Source: Rhynchospora pubera
Lineage: Eukaryota > Streptophyta > Magnoliopsida > Poales > Cyperaceae
DNA: 64,000 bases
Reading direction: 5' to 3'
Assembly (NCBI GenBank): GCA_028095005.1
Contig: CM051460.1
Span: 112,007,039-112,071,038, forward strand
Below the pieces are notes generated by a model. The model was given only the letters and a program-made list of their open reading frames with translations, was not told the origin of the DNA and ran no database searches. The position numbers and the translations under genes are program-made. Positions 46,256-59,062 of this stretch are shown piece after piece (the first letter of the stretch is position 1; each line of letters opens with the position of its first letter).

Positions 46256-46934
46256 CATATGTTTATTGTAGGCCTAAATGTTTGCTTTTTTGTAGACCAT
46301 TACTCAAATTTTTTACATTTTTCGAATCTTAAAAAAAAATATTTTATTTATTTTTTTCTGATGGACAGGATACAATAAAGTGAAATGGTCGACAAAAGAA
46401 ACATTTAACTTATTATTTGAAATGAAAAGCGGTTCTGGTATATTTCAGGCTAAATTAGATCAATGCATTAATGGATTGAACAACCTGGCTTTAAATAAAA
46501 TAAAAGGACTATTAAAAAATTACACGGACCTGAGTGTGCTTTGGTCATTCGCATAGATGACAGCGGTTGGTAGCATCTCATCTTTCCAACCAATCCATAC
46601 TTTTCCATGATTTTTTGGAGCTCCATCAAAGGAATCCAGCCTAACTATTGCAGCAAATTAAAGATAACTCAAATGAGAAAATGAGAAACTAGTCCAGCCT
46701 ATCCAGCTTATGGGAATTTATGTATGAGAAAGCAATTTTCTGTTTCTATATGTACCTAAACCATAACCCTAATAACCTAAACCTAGTTGTACTTGTACAT
46801 GTACCATAGAAAGCAAATTCCATCACTTGTTGCAAGTTGCAATACAGATCAGCCTTCTTTCTTCGACTCCACAGGGAACAGCTCCTCGTATTTCAGTTTC
46901 TAGGCGGCGTCGAGGGAAAGTTACGGCGTCGAGC

Positions 46935-47592
46935 TAGGCTGAAAACGGTAGCCGTTTCAACCGTTTTTGTGTTTCGTTTCGTCCGGAACGAAACGGTAAT
47001 AGATAAGATTTCAATTTCGTTTAAGGAACGGAACAACTAACACAAATAGAAATATTGTTTTGTCACAGAACGAAATAATTATTGAAACTGGTACATTTTG
47101 TGGTCGTTTATTTCGCGCATTTCATCTAAAATTTTTTTCATGGTTCTATTATTAGATTGCAGAAGACCTCAGCGGAGAGATCGAGGGAGAAACAAGTAAA
47201 ATTAGACTTCTGCAGTGTAGCTCCGTCATTTCTCCGCCGAACACAATAACATCTATCTCTCTCGCCTCTGCACCATCCAGTACAATCGCCGTCGAGAGCG
47301 AGAGATGATGATGGTACCTCCTCCCCCTTTTCCGCGTGACCTAACCTGTCATTTCTCTATCTCTGTTTCATACAAAATGCAGAATAGTTTATTTTCTTGC
47401 ATCTTAATAAAAATGCAAAATAGTTAGGTAGTCAAAGACGATTATAACCGTTTTGATCGTTCCCATCAACGAAACGATCAACGCAATATGTATTAAACGG
47501 ATACAACAATCAACGCAATAAGTAAAATTTTCGTATACCAATATAACGGTTAAAAAAAATGACCAGATCGTTTTCCACGTTATGCACCCCTA
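46935..47592. mobile_element. hAT-like element with AACGAAACGG sub-repeats
   Basis: The 8-base duplication CGTCGAGC (46927-46934, 47593-47600) brackets ends TAGGCTG and CACCCCTA, typical of hAT elements. Short repeats of the type ACGAAACG/CCGTTTC crowd both ends. No transposase is visible. Copy A of the segmental duplication has the empty site (near 40668), so it inserted after the duplication. Confidence 0.85.
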
Positions 47593-47735
47593 CGTCGAGC
47601 TTTTTTCCTAGTTAATGTAACCAGACCAAATGATGTCGTTCTAGATTTTGGATAAGATCCATATCTAAATGGGTCAAAATAGCCCATATCTGAAGTGGCC
47701 GACACTCAACAGAAGAATCTAATTAACAAATAACA

Positions 47736-48887
47736 ACTTACCGACAAGCCGCTGGCGGGATTTTCGGGAGCAAGAATTGATGTTTGCAGTTTTTCATCAG
47801 GACTGTCCAATCTAATTTGGACGGATAGGATTGACGAACCGTATGGATCCGGTAGTAATCACGAAATATCTATCATTAATCGGACGGTCGTAACGCCGAA
47901 CTTCAGAGGATATCATTCCCAACTGATGGAGCTTTCTGTATATTGAACGAGTTCACGGGACCTCGTTTGGTAATGTTGAGAAAAATGCATATTTAATTAT
48001 CTGGGGAGGCGAGGACAGGAAGACTGCAATAAATAAAGTAATAAAGCGACCCAATTTCGGGGCCTCAGTCTGGCAGCCGCTGCCTAACTCTCTAATAAAA
48101 GAAAAACTTTACGTTTAGAACCTTAATTTTCTTTTAGTTTTTTAAAGACAGTTTGTTTGTGATTTAAGTTATGCATTCTTAAATCACGAAACACATGTTA
48201 AATAATTTATTATACCTAAAGAGATTGCATAAATTATGTATCGGTTCTTTTTAATATTTTTCCAACAATACTCCTTAAAAATAATTAATAATAATAAATA
48301 AATAATAATATTTAATAAGTAATATTAATTATAAAAAATCATAATTAATAATAAAGATTAATTTTATAATTAAAAATTAAATAATAAAAATTAATAATAT
48401 TTAACAAGTAATATTAATTATTAATAATAACGATTTAATAATAATAATAATAATTAATTAAAAATAATTAATCAATAATATTTTTTATTATTAAATTAAA
48501 TAATTAATAATATTTAATTAAATGTAATTATTAATATTTCATAATAATAAAATGATTTATTATTAACATTAATAATCAATTTTTGTAATAATTAATAATT
48601 AAAAATAATTAGTAACTAGTAAAATTTAATTATTATTAATACATAATACTAATTCAAATTAAATAATTCAAATTTAAGAGCATTTTAGTCTTTTGACATG
48701 AATATATGCATGCATTAAGTTACTCATCATTACTACACAAACAAACATTCATTATTATATAACACTACATAGACACTTATGCATCCTTAATTTATGCAAC
48801 TCCTTACTACACAACCAAACAGTGTGTTCGCTATAAATTTATTTGTGTATGTTTGTTCGAACAATATTTGTATTCAGTTATTTAAAT
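47736..48887. other. No gene; A+T simple-sequence tract
   Basis: From about 48250 to 48660 the sequence is almost only TAA, AATT and ATTA motifs (over 90% A+T by eye), with no coding signal. Confidence 0.6.
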
Positions 48888-49431
48888 AGCGGCGCTATGA
48901 ACCGCAATAGTCCCGCTATAGCGGTACGACTTGGTAGACTCCTATGGTGCGAAACTAGAAATGCCGCTATAGCGGTGTTCATTTATATATAATATTACTT
49001 AAAACTTTATTTATTTTTGGCCTTTTATTTCTTATGGATGCTATAATAGTATAGTAAAAATTAGCAAAATATAAATGCATTATAATGATATTTTAGAGAA
49101 ATATAACGACACAATTTATTACATGCTAGTATAAAATCAGTATTAATAACATATCTTTGGCATATAAACTCTGACTAACTTGATACAATATTAAGTACAA
49201 TGAGATTTGTCTATTGCAATAATATATTGTAAAGTGTATGTGTTAAATTTAACTATTGTAAAATACATATAATTTAATATGATATTTAATTTTTAATTAA
49301 AAATATATATATGATGTACTAAATAAGTACATTTGTATATGCCCGTTATGATTTCATAGCGGCCGCTAAATGACCGCTACTTGTTATCTGCTATGACATG
49401 AGGTTGTTCGCTACCAAACTCGCTATCCGCT
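48888..49431. mobile_element. hAT-like element with CGCTA/TAGCG sub-repeats
   Basis: The ends AGCGGCGCT and TATCCGCT are bordered by ATTTAAAT on both sides (48880-48887, 49432-49439), an 8-base duplication. CCGCTATAGCGGT and related palindromes lie near both ends, the A+T core between them is noncoding. Confidence 0.75.
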
Positions 49432-49699
49432 ATTTAAATTTTTGTTTATATTAACACAAAGCCTACGGGCCTTTTCATAAAAAAGGAAAGTAAGAGCGGT
49501 TCGCGCTGGAAATATATCTATGGAGCACATAGCTACTCAAGTCTCAAGGTAACCAACCACCACATTTGTTCCAAATCTGAAAACAAATCGGATGTAGAAC
49601 CCTAATTGCCTACACCGGCGATCCGTGCTGCAAGGAAAAATCATCAAAAAGCCACACATATACATACACAAAACAAGTACATCCACAAGAGAGAGGTAA

Positions 49700-52600
49700 A
49701 TGGCCGAGGCTATTTTGAATCTACTTTTGAACAAACTAGCAGATGCTGCAGTGAACGAAACACTGCGGCTTTATGGGGCAGGAGGCCAGTTGGATTCACT
49801 CCAGCATGAGCTTCGTTGGATTCAGGCTTTTCTGAAAGATGCCGAGACAAAGCAAAGTTTAGATCATAGGGCGAGAACTTGGGTGAGTGAGGTGCGGGAT
49901 GTGGCATACAGAATCGAGGATGTGATCGACACATTCACGGCAGATGTCGATGACCACAAGAATCGACAAGGCATGATCAATGCCCTCAAGCAAGTTTTGC
50001 GGAATCCTAAGAAGCTACCTATTGTTCGTAAGCTGACAAATGAGATGGACGCAATTGAGATCAGATTGCAGAAGATAAAGGAGTTCACGGAGAGATATGG
50101 TATAAACCGGCGGGAGTCAAAGGAGGACTGGAGCAGCAATCCAATTAGTAGACCTTTCAAGGGAGTCGTGCTCCCTGACGAAGATGATCTTGATGTGGTT
50201 GGTCTGGAGACAGATAAAGAGAACATAGTTGCGCGACTTCTCGACCTAAGCACTCCAAGGCGCCTTGTGGTGTCGATCGTTGGACAAGGAGGCCATGGAA
50301 AGACGACGCTTGCCAAAAAAGCATACAACAGGTTTCTACCTCTGTCTAATTGAATTTAAATATGCTGATTATAATTAATAATTTAATATATCAAAAAATA
50401 ATTTATGCTGATTATGTTTTTTTTTTCACCCAATAATTGACAAAAATATTTATTTGTAGAATTTTATATTTTTATTATATTAAAATATGTAAATCATATT
50501 GAACGTCTTAAACAAATCAGATGTTTTAGTTAATATTACTAATTGGGTCGTTAATTAATGGTACGGATACGGTAACGGAAAAAAATAAATATAATAATAA
50601 TAAAATTTGTACACTTTGTATAAATAAATTATATCAATAAGTATATTAATAAAGTGTAACAATGATGGCGAATATTTTGGGGTTTTGCTTTTTTATTTTT
50701 TTACACTGAATGGAAAAAAATATAGATCTTAAATAAAATCTAGCAATATTTTTTACCAAACATGCAATATAAGATGCCATATGTATCATGTAATTATATA
50801 TTTTTAATTGTGACAATTACCCGTTATAAAAACGGATACGAAATAGTTTTTACCCGTATCCGTACCCGTTAAATTAACGAAAAATTTTTCTTATTCATAC
50901 CCGTTTTATACGGTATGGTACGAATTAGGTAAACGGGTAAACGAATTTCATTGACAGTATTATTTGCAAGGCCTAGCCACTGGTATTGGTATTTTCTGGT
51001 TTGACCGGTTTGACCATTTCAAAAACACGGATGATAAGGTTTATAAAATCAACATTGGACATGTTTGCATAAAAATTTTGGTAGTATAGCGGTAACTGGT
51101 AAGGGTGCATAAGGTTTATATAATCTACTCTTGTAGCAATGCTTGGTTAATAGAAGAGGCAACGTTCTTGATGAGATATTTATTTTTTTTTTAGCTGTTC
51201 TGTTCATCTAGGTAGCTAGCTAGCTCGTTACTTTGTTACTGTACTGCACTTTGTTTTTTTTTTTCTTTTTTAATTGGTTTTTTTACTTTTAACTAGATAG
51301 TGACTATCTAGTCTATCAAAAAAAAAAAAAGTGCGCTATAATTTTTATTTTGGAATTGCATTCCATCATCCCCTGAATTTTATTATTTTCAGAATCCTCA
51401 TTAATTATCCAGTATCCTCATTAATAGAAGTCCAGAGAATGAGAGAATGATAGAATCCACGGGATGATGGAATCCAGTATATGAGAGGATAAGTGAATCA
51501 GAGGGGAGAGAGGGGGATGAGGAGGGGGGAGGGAGTGATAACATTATTTATATTAATTAACTAGAACAGTCGTTGTATTAACTATATAACTGTTCTAGTT
51601 AATATTACTAATTATTTTCGAAAAATAACTAATTATTCTAGTTAATGTTACTTACTGTTTTAGTCAATGTTCTAGTTAATTATAACAGTTAATATTCTGA
51701 AAAAAAAAGTGTGCCAAAAGAAATAAATGTTCTAGTAAATAACGTCAGGGGATGATGGAATGAGAGGTAAAAACGCGTTAATATAATTGCCAAAAGAATT
51801 ATCTCCATCATCCTCATTCTTTCTTTTTTTTTAAAAAAAATACATTTAATCTAGGATGATGGAAAGATGAATGTGGAGATCATTGTTATCAGCTACGATT
51901 TTCATTTCCGTACAGCGTACTCTTGTGTTTACTGCTTTGGAAAGTGGATCAAGATTGAAAAACCAATAAACCTTCAGCTTCTGCCTCAACATGTAAACCT
52001 TGAGCTTTGAATAGCCTTCATATTTTCGTAAATAAGTTGTTTTCTAATTAAATGGTCGGATTATCACTGATTTCATTACATCCCATGCATATTTATTAAT
52101 TTTCTGCATTTTTCGAGCCCTCTTCATAACTAACTAATAATATCATGAAATAATAAAACTATTAGTGTGATACAATTCTGTCATTTCACTGCAAGTCTGC
52201 AACATACATTTGAAGAGCTCACATTTAAATGGATAGGTATGATAATATAATATCAGAGGTCATGTTATCATTTAGAAATTTAAAAAAAATATTTGGAGAA
52301 AAAGGTAGGTGTCCAAAGCAACTCCTATATATTATAGTGATTAATTTAAAAAAAATTAATTAGCAATATTGTCGAGTCAAAGGACAAAGGCGAAAGAGAT
52401 AATTGAAAAGGACTAAAAATTAGATAATGAATGTTTACAAAATCATGTAATTATACAGTATGAATTTTTTACAATGGGCCAATTTAAAAATTTAATCGAA
52501 TCTTTTTATAGTCAAATGTGGAATATCTTGAATAAACTTATCTATATAACCACAAAATGTATGCAAAAGTAGTGATGTGGAAAGTTTTATGGGATACATT

Positions 52601-55600
52601 TCACCCCAATTACCTCAATTTAATGGGTAAGATGAATTAATAAACTTAAGCTTTTGTGACAAACGGTGTCAATAAGCATGTAAAAATTGATCGATCAAAC
52701 AGCCAAGATTGCCACGATCTGTTGTTTTGTGATAATTTTTTTTTTCATTGCTTTAACAGTTTACTAAAACGTTGTACCTATATTAATTTTTTTTTTTGTG
52801 CAGTGATAAGGTCAAGAGAGAGTTTGAAATCCGAGTGTGGCTTTCGATTTCACAGCAATTTGAATTTATTAATGTTTTGAGCATGATGTTAGAGGGCATT
52901 CGTTCTCTAGACCAAGATGAGAAAGATCTTCTAAAAGATCCAAAATCTCAACCAAGAGCGATACAACATTTTGCTCGACAACTTGCTAGATTGTTAAAAC
53001 AAAAACGGTATCTTATCATTATGGATGATGTTTGGACATCCGATTTATGGGATCAAGTTAAGGATGTTCTACCAGACACTAAAAATGGTAGTAGAGTGCT
53101 ACTAACTACTAGAATTTTTGATATTGTTAGAAAAGCTGATTCTGCTTGTGATCCGTACAATATGCGCTACTTAAGCGTGGAGGAAAGTCAAGAACTTTTA
53201 CTCAAAAAGGCTTTTCCTTTTCAAGATCCCAAAGCCTATCTCATTGGCTTATCTGACCTCCCGGAAAAATTTGCAAGAAAATGTGGCAATTTGCCTCTGG
53301 CTTTGGTAATCGTTGGTGGTCGTTTATCTCGAGAACTGCCCACATACAATTGTTGGTATAAGATTTTGCAACAACTAAATTGGCATGATGGTGATGGAAA
53401 AAATTGCAGAGACATCCTAAGCACTAGTTATGAGGATATTCCGGCTTATCTCAAACCATGTTTCATGTACTTTGCTTTATTTCCAGAGGATTATCAAATC
53501 AAGGTAAAACCTTTAATTCAAATGTGGGTTTCAGAGGGTTTTATACCTGAGAAAAATGATACAACAATGGAAGAAACAGCTGAGGCTTACCTTGAAGAAC
53601 TCATCCAAAGGTACTTTCTTCTTAAAAAAAAAAAAATCCCAATATCGGTAAATTAATTAGAATTTAACATTTGGTTTATTAATAAAGAATTAAATATTCA
53701 TCTCCCATCTTTCATACCTAAATTGATTTAATTTGAAGGAATAAGACGACGAACTGCTTACTCGATATTGATCCATAGTTTTAGTTACTCAACGAGTTAC
53801 TCCTCCACCAATTGAATATGACCTTAAGATTGGTTTATGTACATGTGTGATTATTTCCTTCTCCTTTGGGCAATTATTGTGACCCTTTTATTAGCAAAGA
53901 TATGTTTCCCACAAAATTAGGCTTTTCAAATATTTTACATTTTAATATTTTTCAAAATTTTAAATTATTTTATTATTATTTTAAAAAAAGAATTGTCATG
54001 AATCAGTATTGTTTCTATATTTATAACCATTTTAGATTTAATATACGATATAGACACTTCCATCAAATATAATTTTTGTTTGGTGATGGATTGGTCGGCA
54101 GCTATCGATTATAAAGAGTAAAAAAAATTGAATCACTAATGAACAAGAACAATTAAATGTACATTGAATGTGATAAATTTTTTATTATTTTATGACTTTC
54201 AAAATAGTAACTGGTAAATAATTATTAAGTAGTATGTTCCATTTATACAGTTAGTATGCTAACTCCAATGTTATACGAGTGCAAATCTGTAAAGTATAAA
54301 AAAGAAGATAAAAAGAATTATTTCAATACAAAAAATTCATTGAACTGTTTGAAGCATTTAACTAAATCTCAAAATTAAATTTTGATAGTGTTGCCTGAGT
54401 CTGAAGAAATATGATGAAATAAAATTTGCAGGAGCATGATTCAAGTGGTAAAGCGACATCACAATGGATCCATCAAGTACTGCCGCATACATGATCTCCT
54501 TCGTGATCTTGCGATTGAGAAAGCCAAGGAGAACAACTTCATCCAAATAATATCAAATCAAGGAGACAAATGTTGTAGCTCTAGTACTACGATACGCCGT
54601 GCAGCTCTACATTGCGATCGTAATGATATAATGCAATACACAGGTCCCAATATCCGTTCTTTGTTTTATTTTGGTCATGACACGCTAAACTTTGATAGCT
54701 TCATAAATCTCAAAATTTTGTATGGAATAAATAATTATTTAGATTTTCCATCAAAAATTTCGAAGAAAATGACCCAATTGAGATTTGGGAATTTTTGGGA
54801 TCCTACAGCTGACGTAGGACCTAAGTGTTGGAAAAACATAAATCAGATGAGAAATCTAGAGACACTCTATTTCGGAGATACCAAGTATCATCCTGAAGCA
54901 GACTGCATATGGAATATTAAAACCCTGAGGCATGTAATTTTTCCTTATGGGTTCCTTGGGCCCCCATCAAAAATTAATCTTCTAAATTTGCAAACCCTTA
55001 AATCCGTAAGAGTTCGAGAAATTCATGGCTGGTAGAGGGTTGGCCCAAAATGCCCAGCATTCGGGTGCTCAGGCTCTATGATTTCCCCCAAAAATATAAA
55101 GAATCGTTTTGTGATTTCCTAAGCGAGGCTCCGCACCTTACTTCTCTACGCGTATCATTCTTTAGAGCACTGTATGAAATGTTGGACATGAGCTCATTCC
55201 CTAGTTACAACCACATGCAATCTCTGTTTGTGCGTGGAAAATGGAACAATTATGAATGCATTAGAGGGGTAAATCAGTACAAGGCACTTGATATTCGTTT
55301 ATTTCCAATACACCTTATAAAGCTCACCATTTGGAAATGTGATTTTCAAGAGGATCCAATGCCAGTCATAGAAAACCTAAAGAACCTTAGAAAACTTGTA
55401 CTAAGAGGCGGTCCACACTGTGAAAAACAACTCTATTGTTCAGCTGGAGGATTTTCTCGCCTAGAATATCTAAAAATATATCAATTTGGATGTCTAGCGG
55501 AGTGGAAGGTAGAAAAAGGAGGAATGCCCTTGCTTAAGGAGATCTTTATAGAAGAATGTCCTGATTTGGTTCTCATTCCTGATTTGCAGCATATGACCAG

Positions 55601-55706
55601 CCTCAACAAGTTAACTCTCTGTTCCGTACATCAAGATCTTCGTGAGAAGTTGCAAATAAATGAATCATACAAAATCCAACATATTCCATCCATTATTATA
55701 TATTAA
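49700..55706 (+). CDS. CC-NB-ARC-LRR resistance gene, frameshifted
   Basis: Exons 49700-50331, 52804-53610 and 54432-55706. Exon 1 encodes an Rx-type coiled coil with the EDVID motif (RIEDVIDTF) and the P-loop GQGGHGKTT. Exon 2 holds Walker B (YLIIMDDVW), RNBS-B (GSRVLLTTR), GLPL (CGNLPLALVIVGG) and RNBS-D (CFMYFALFPEDY). Exon 3 starts with the MHD equivalent (CRIHDLLRDLAI, Ile for Met) and continues into LRRs. This is an intracellular immune receptor of the RPP13/RPM1-like CNL type. The frame meets TAG at 55033-55035; the LRRs continue in another frame (SWLVEGWPKMPSIRVLRLY...) to 55706, so one small indel lies between about 55010 and 55030. As read, the product is a 680-residue protein lacking half its LRRs. 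It is either a recent pseudogene, a null allele or an assembly error. Confidence 0.85.
50560..50945. mobile_element. Element with TACCCGTT/AACGGGTA repeats
   Basis: Within NLR intron 1, GGTACGGATACGG at the left and ACCCGTATCCGTACCCGTT plus AAACGGGTAAACG at the right flank an A+T-rich core. Terminal-type repeats of this kind suggest a non-autonomous DNA transposon. The exact ends are not clear. Confidence 0.4.
51360..51870. mobile_element. Possible element with GATGATGG ends
   Basis: ATTCCATCATCCCC on the left and GGGGATGATGGAATGAGAGG near 51729, followed by CCATCATCCTC and GATGATGG, form several inverted and direct copies. A run of TTCTAGTTAAT repeats lies between. Similar GATGAGAGGATGATTAACGCG sequence occurs near 9380. 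Limits are uncertain. Confidence 0.35.
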
Positions 55707-56050
55707 ATATATTTTTTTGATTTACTGCAGCATTTGGTCTCTATGGTTTGAACCTAATTTTATTTCTTTTTATTATGATTTGGAGTGCTTTTTTTGTGTG
55801 TTTTTCGTTTTTTTTTTTTTGGTATCCATTGTAATAATGCTATATTTTCACTGCAATTAAAAAAATATGGTAGTTTGACTTGTTTCCATCCATGGCAAGT
55901 AAATTACCAGATACACATGCTACAAATACAAAATCTCTATTTATTAATATTTAAAATTTTTAAATTCAAACCGTTGATCTTGTCTAATTTAACGAGTGAT
56001 GCATTTTTATATAATTTTTATAAATTTTCGAGTTTGTTTGTGTAATAACC
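55707..56050. other. 3' flank of the NLR gene
   Basis: T-rich DNA with no ORF of note. I see no clear polyadenylation signal that I would defend. Confidence 0.35.
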
Positions 56051-57264
56051 TGTCGTGTCCCGTGATTTACTAACCACAAAGTCCGAAGTTGATCCTGTGC
56101 ACCCACAAAGCTTAACCTAGTTTAATTTACATAATACAGTTAGTCATGTACAATTACTATACATGAAAATTACAAATTTACAAATATTTACTTTAATATA
56201 AGATTAATACTACAACAATCTGGTCCATATATATCATAGATATGCTAACTACAAAGTCCAAAGGTCCACTACTAGTCTCGTTGTCTAGCGCTCAATCTAA
56301 AACTTGAAACTCGCAATCATTGTGGAAGCAATGCAAAAGCAAAGAGTGAGATAAATATAATTTATCTCAGTGTGATTTTTCTTCCAGTCACACGAATCTC
56401 AATTATACATGTTTAGAAACTAACTACCATACCAAGTTAAATTAATAACAATATAGATATACAAGGAATACGTAAATAAATTAACAAATGCAATGCAAAT
56501 GAGCACGGCTACTTATTCAATTTCCAATTTAAATACAATTTCACATTTCAGAAGCTGGCTCAGTTTGGACAGCTATCTAATGCATGTCTGGTATCACAGA
56601 TCAATCATTTCAGAGTCAGACACTGTGAGTCTTCTTCTCAGAGAGTTGTTAGTGATTTACAGATATCGTGAATTACCTTCAACGAGAGTTACCAATGGTT
56701 ACTCAATTATATTTAAAATCTAGATAATCTGATTATCAAAAGTACTACAAGACAAGAACACTACCAAATCCGTAATATAAGCACTTACTTCACGATGCAT
56801 AGCTAAGTCACGGCGCGACACAAACCCCATAAAACAAAAATTGATTGTCTATTCAATCGCACAAGTATTACATATGACAATTTCAAATTACCAAGTGACA
56901 ACCATTCAATATGCATATAACAACAACAATAATAGTCGAATGATAGAAGTGCAAATTTCATATACAAATATTCAACAACTTCAAAGATGAAAATGCAAAT
57001 AGTTTAGTTCCTAGTACGAAAATTAAAATTCGTGTGACATCTGCACTTGAAAGTAAGAAGGCAAAACACGAAAGACAAACAATCCTAGTGTTACTTGATT
57101 GTACCGGCGGTCCTCGGCTCAGATCTGATCTCGAGACTCTAAACAATATTAAAGAATTTGATTTAGTTTTATACTTTAAATAAAATCAGTTAGGGATTTT
57201 GTTCAAAATAATTCTAAAGGTTCAAACATAGACATATGATCGGTTTTGAGGTTATAGTTATACA
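56051..57264 (-). mobile_element. Possible solo LTR, chromovirus type
   Basis: Plus-strand ends TGTCGTGTCCCGTG and AGTTATACA mirror the LTR at 59063-61205 (TGTCACATCCCGAG... CTGTTATAACA). Both also share a GTGAG-TATAATTT-CTCAGT segment. No matching target duplication is seen, so the call rests on end similarity. Confidence 0.4.
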
Positions 57265-57547
57265 ATACTTACATTAACTGTAATAAAAAAAATACTCCAA
57301 TTCCAGGAGTATTATCTACGGTGTTTCTGATGACGTCATCACTCCATGTGAAACGCTCTGGATCGTGGGATCAAAATTCGATTTCGATCTGTCCGTCGTC
57401 TGCAATGGCGCCAATTCCACTCTCTCCACCCCCAATTCCACTCTCCTCGCCTGACCCTACCCCGCCATGGCGCCATACGCCAAATGGGTGCTTTCCACGT
57501 CTTCAACCATGGCATGCCACCTTCACTCCTTCAATGAGATAAGGTTG

Positions 57548-58649
57548 ATCGGGGCTAAGTTGACAGTAGGCCTCGTACTCAGGGTACAGAAGCAGAATGC
57601 TTGCAGGGATGATACCGTGCTGGATTGGAGAGATTATTTTCACCACCATAAGTTGTCGTTGGAGAGGAGAGATCCCACCAAGTGGCCATATTTTATCCCC
57701 AATTATAGGTAAAATTGAATTTATGAAATAGTGTGATCTAACCATAATACAATTAAGCTTCATTTATGATGTAGTGCTATCTAATTTTCCATAGTCTGTT
57801 AACCAATCATGTGTAAAAATTATCAATTATTTCTTTATGTGAACTTTGTCGTTCATACACTGTTGAAATATATGAACTTTTACTCTTACATATGTTGTTA
57901 TCTTAGAATTTTTAGCTTTCATTAATATTGTGGTTCAAATGTGATATAGGACCTTTTAATTATCAGAAATACTTACTCCGGTATGCATTAATTAATATCC
58001 CAGGGAAGTGGTGACACAATACAGTTTAGAAATGGAACGCCTTCCCAAACGACTCATCTCCATCATCTGAGATGACCTGTCAACGGCACATGCCACCACG
58101 TGATGCCGTTTCGTATAACCGAAATGGAACGGCAAACGGCATCAATTTCTATATCGTTTCAATAACGAAATGGCAAACGGAATGAGGAATCTTGCCATTT
58201 CGAACCGTTTCACCTCTTTTCAAATCGTTTTATGTGTTGTTTCTGAAGTGGAACGGCTAATGAATTGAAATTTTGTGCCGTTTCAAAAACGAAACGGTTA
58301 ATGGAATCGGATCTGGTATCGTTTTTCTTGACGGAACGGTAAATGGCACATGGTGTTCCGTGCTTTTTTAACGCGTTTGACAGATGATTCATCTCTCAAA
58401 GCCTAAACCTACCACTACCATACATTATGGATGCAATTGGGGACATGTATCAAAACATAACTGTGAGTTTCTACCCCTATGCCCCCAGCGTGATCTTGCA
58501 TTGTATCTACAGGCCCAGTCTGACAGGGGAGCAATTACATTGTTGATACAAGATGATGTAGCATGCTTGAAGGTACTTAAGGATGATGAGTGGGTCCTGG
58601 TGCAGCCTCTTGATGATGCAATCATGGTTAATTTGGCCTATATGACCGA
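57548..58649 (+). pseudogene. 2-oxoglutarate/Fe(II) dioxygenase remnant
   Basis: The first exon (ending 57708 at a GT donor) encodes VLDWRDYF, a run of HHHKLSLERRDPTKWP and PNYR, typical of the N-terminal part of LDOX/SRG1-like plant dioxygenases. The second (58384-58649) encodes CPQRDLALYLQAQSDRG, AITLLIQDDV and LKVLKDDEWVLVQPL. The iron-binding HxD is QSD here, which removes a metal ligand. The middle exon and the third exon with the distal His and Arg are absent, and repeat-rich DNA fills the gap (58010-58380). Not functional; the original enzyme class is the large DOXC group, substrate unknown. Confidence 0.75.
58010..58380. repeat. GAAACGG-type inverted sub-repeats
   Basis: Many copies of CCGTTTC/GAAACGG, ACGGAACGG and AACGGCA occur in both orientations, much like the hAT-like element at 46935-47592 but with different ends. 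Probably a degraded non-autonomous DNA transposon between the two dioxygenase exon remnants. Confidence 0.45.
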
Positions 58650-59062
58650 GGTACCTGGCTATTATTATTATGAGCACTTTGCAAAGGATTGCTGCATCAT
58701 TCTTTTAAATGCGATATATTAAAAAAATAATAATCGAGCAATTAATATTTAGTAGATTGACTTGATTGATGTGTTTCTTTTTTCATTTTGTTTCCACTGA
58801 ATTTTTGTGTTGTTTCATTAATTAGGTTTAGGGACAATTATATGGCAGTTTACCCTTGAATTGATCGTCTACTTTCTATACAATGATTGATATTAGTAAT
58901 TATAGTTTGTATGAGTTAGCCTATTTGTTTTCTGCTCTGTACCATTTTGATGAGTGCTTGAAATTGGAATCTCATTTTACAGGATAAAATATGACTCTTT
59001 ACATATTTTAAGCATGTTGGTGTCGATAAACAGTATTAAAAGGCTTTGTTATGCATTGTTGT

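Larger units (their letters stand above)
43030..46655 (-). pseudogene. Cysteine synthase pseudogene P2
   Basis: Minus-strand remnants: exon 5 twice (about 43033-43100 and 43561-43625), exon 4 (about 45160-45305), exon 3 (about 45875-46072) and exon 2 (about 46528-46650). All carry indels and stops. A MITE has inserted between exons 3 and 2. Because exon 4 survives here but not in P1, the parental copy was more complete before duplication. Confidence 0.75.
41105..47735. repeat. Segmental duplication, copy B
   Basis: Diverged copy of 37318-40815, enlarged by a further internal duplication (42851-43893), a MITE (46086-46255), a hAT-like element (46935-47592) and extra cysteine synthase exon 4 sequence. 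It ends in the block around TAGCCCATATCTGAAGTGGC. Confidence 0.75.

Noticed and set aside
49864..50328. 154-codon minus ORF
   Set aside because: Antisense shadow of NLR exon 1, whose coding sense is clear from the NB-ARC motifs.
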